64,000 nt of DNA from Calothrix sp. C42_A2020_038 (GTDB lineage Bacteria > Cyanobacteriota > Cyanobacteriia > Cyanobacteriales > Nostocaceae), in contig JACYLQ010000011.1 of assembly GCA_015272395.1 (NCBI GenBank), positions 1-64,000 on the forward strand, read 5' to 3'. The notes under the pieces were generated by a model that saw nothing but the letters and a program-made list of their open reading frames with translations, was not told where the DNA came from and ran no database searches. The stretch's first letter is position 1. Every line of letters begins with the position of its first letter. Of the stretch, positions 63,964-64,000 are shown piece by piece. The position numbers and the translations under genes are program-made.

Positions 63964-64000
63964 CCAAATACCTGTTGTGCTGCCCACGTAAAGAGTCTAT
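63960..64000 (-). CDS. secE: Preprotein translocase SecE, C-terminal end (partial)
   Basis: The last twelve codons read [12 protein letters not shown] and end in TGA, overlapping the nusG start by four bases (ATGA). The sequence and position fit the C-terminus of SecE, which normally precedes nusG. The body of the gene lies outside the window. Confidence 0.72.
   Translation of the reverse strand, partial: RLFTWAAQQVFG

Noticed and set aside
1-64000. CRISPR array
   Set aside because: Despite the CARF remnant I found no regularly spaced repeats of 25-40 bases; the only tandem arrays are heptamers.
1-64000. tRNA and rRNA genes
   Set aside because: I did not see a T-loop GGTTCRA with matching acceptor stems or any rRNA sequence; a covariance search could still find a divergent one.

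Overview
The window looks like chromosome of a filamentous, Nostocales-like cyanobacterium. The evidence is an AT-rich background; an nusG-rplK-rplA-rplJ-rplL cluster with a conserved L10 leader; an intein-free dnaX; a bilin-type GAF histidine kinase; a PatA-like regulator; EbsA, CAX, MnmG, GH57/DUF3536 and phytase-like proteins; and heptamer-based short tandem repeats and palindromic intergenic hairpins of the kind seen in heterocyst formers. The octamer HIP1 (GCGATCGC), iterated in many cyanobacteria, is almost absent (two copies seen). The hexamer palindrome GGCGCC occurs about 67 times instead, roughly once per kb.

Layout. 1-2.7 kb is a scarred accessory patch: two near-identical direct copies of a DUF4351/Rpn-like gene flank a truncated CARF-domain remnant, with a second gene remnant just after copy 2. 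3-9 kb holds envelope and stress genes (GHL10 glycosidase-like lipid/periplasmic protein, YkvA family, fasciclin, GST). 9.5-18.6 kb holds a HerA-like ATPase, a glycosyltransferase, a class V aminotransferase, a RecB/RNase H-type nuclease, a phytase-like exported protein and a Ser/Thr kinase. 18.7-23 kb is a five-gene minus-strand operon behind a perfect Zur-type palindrome: His-rich COG0523 GTPase, folE, a stripped-down CobW-like P-loop protein, a metallophosphoesterase with Cys at two metal-ligand positions, and a paralogue that has lost most ligands. 23-34 kb has an orphan antitoxin-like gene, an MFS transporter that carries HIP1, a cyanobacteriochrome-like kinase, a Pro-rich membrane protein, MnmG and an M15 peptidase. 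34-45 kb has small membrane and exported proteins, a beta-barrel-like protein, GH57, CAX, a subtilase, a DprA-like Rossmann protein, MAPEG, YajQ and an LptA-like protein. 46-54 kb has a PatA-type response regulator, a small exported peptide, a BioD/DRTGG protein, EbsA, a GT2 and dnaX. 54.7-60.3 kb has two paralogous genes sharing an N-terminal module; the second continues into ten TPRs and a CHAT fold whose catalytic His and Cys are both replaced. 60.5-64 kb is the ribosomal cluster with the 3' end of secE at the window edge.

How the parts work together. The zinc operon is the clearest functional unit: a single Zur site could switch on zinc allocation (COG0523), a backup folate enzyme and three uncharacterised partners. 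The pseudo-CHAT/TPR gene and its short partner form a second candidate system, probably a membrane-associated scaffold rather than a protease. Many intergenic spaces are filled by structured repeats, several of which supply the stop codon of the neighbouring gene. All identifications are from reading the sequence; no database search was run.
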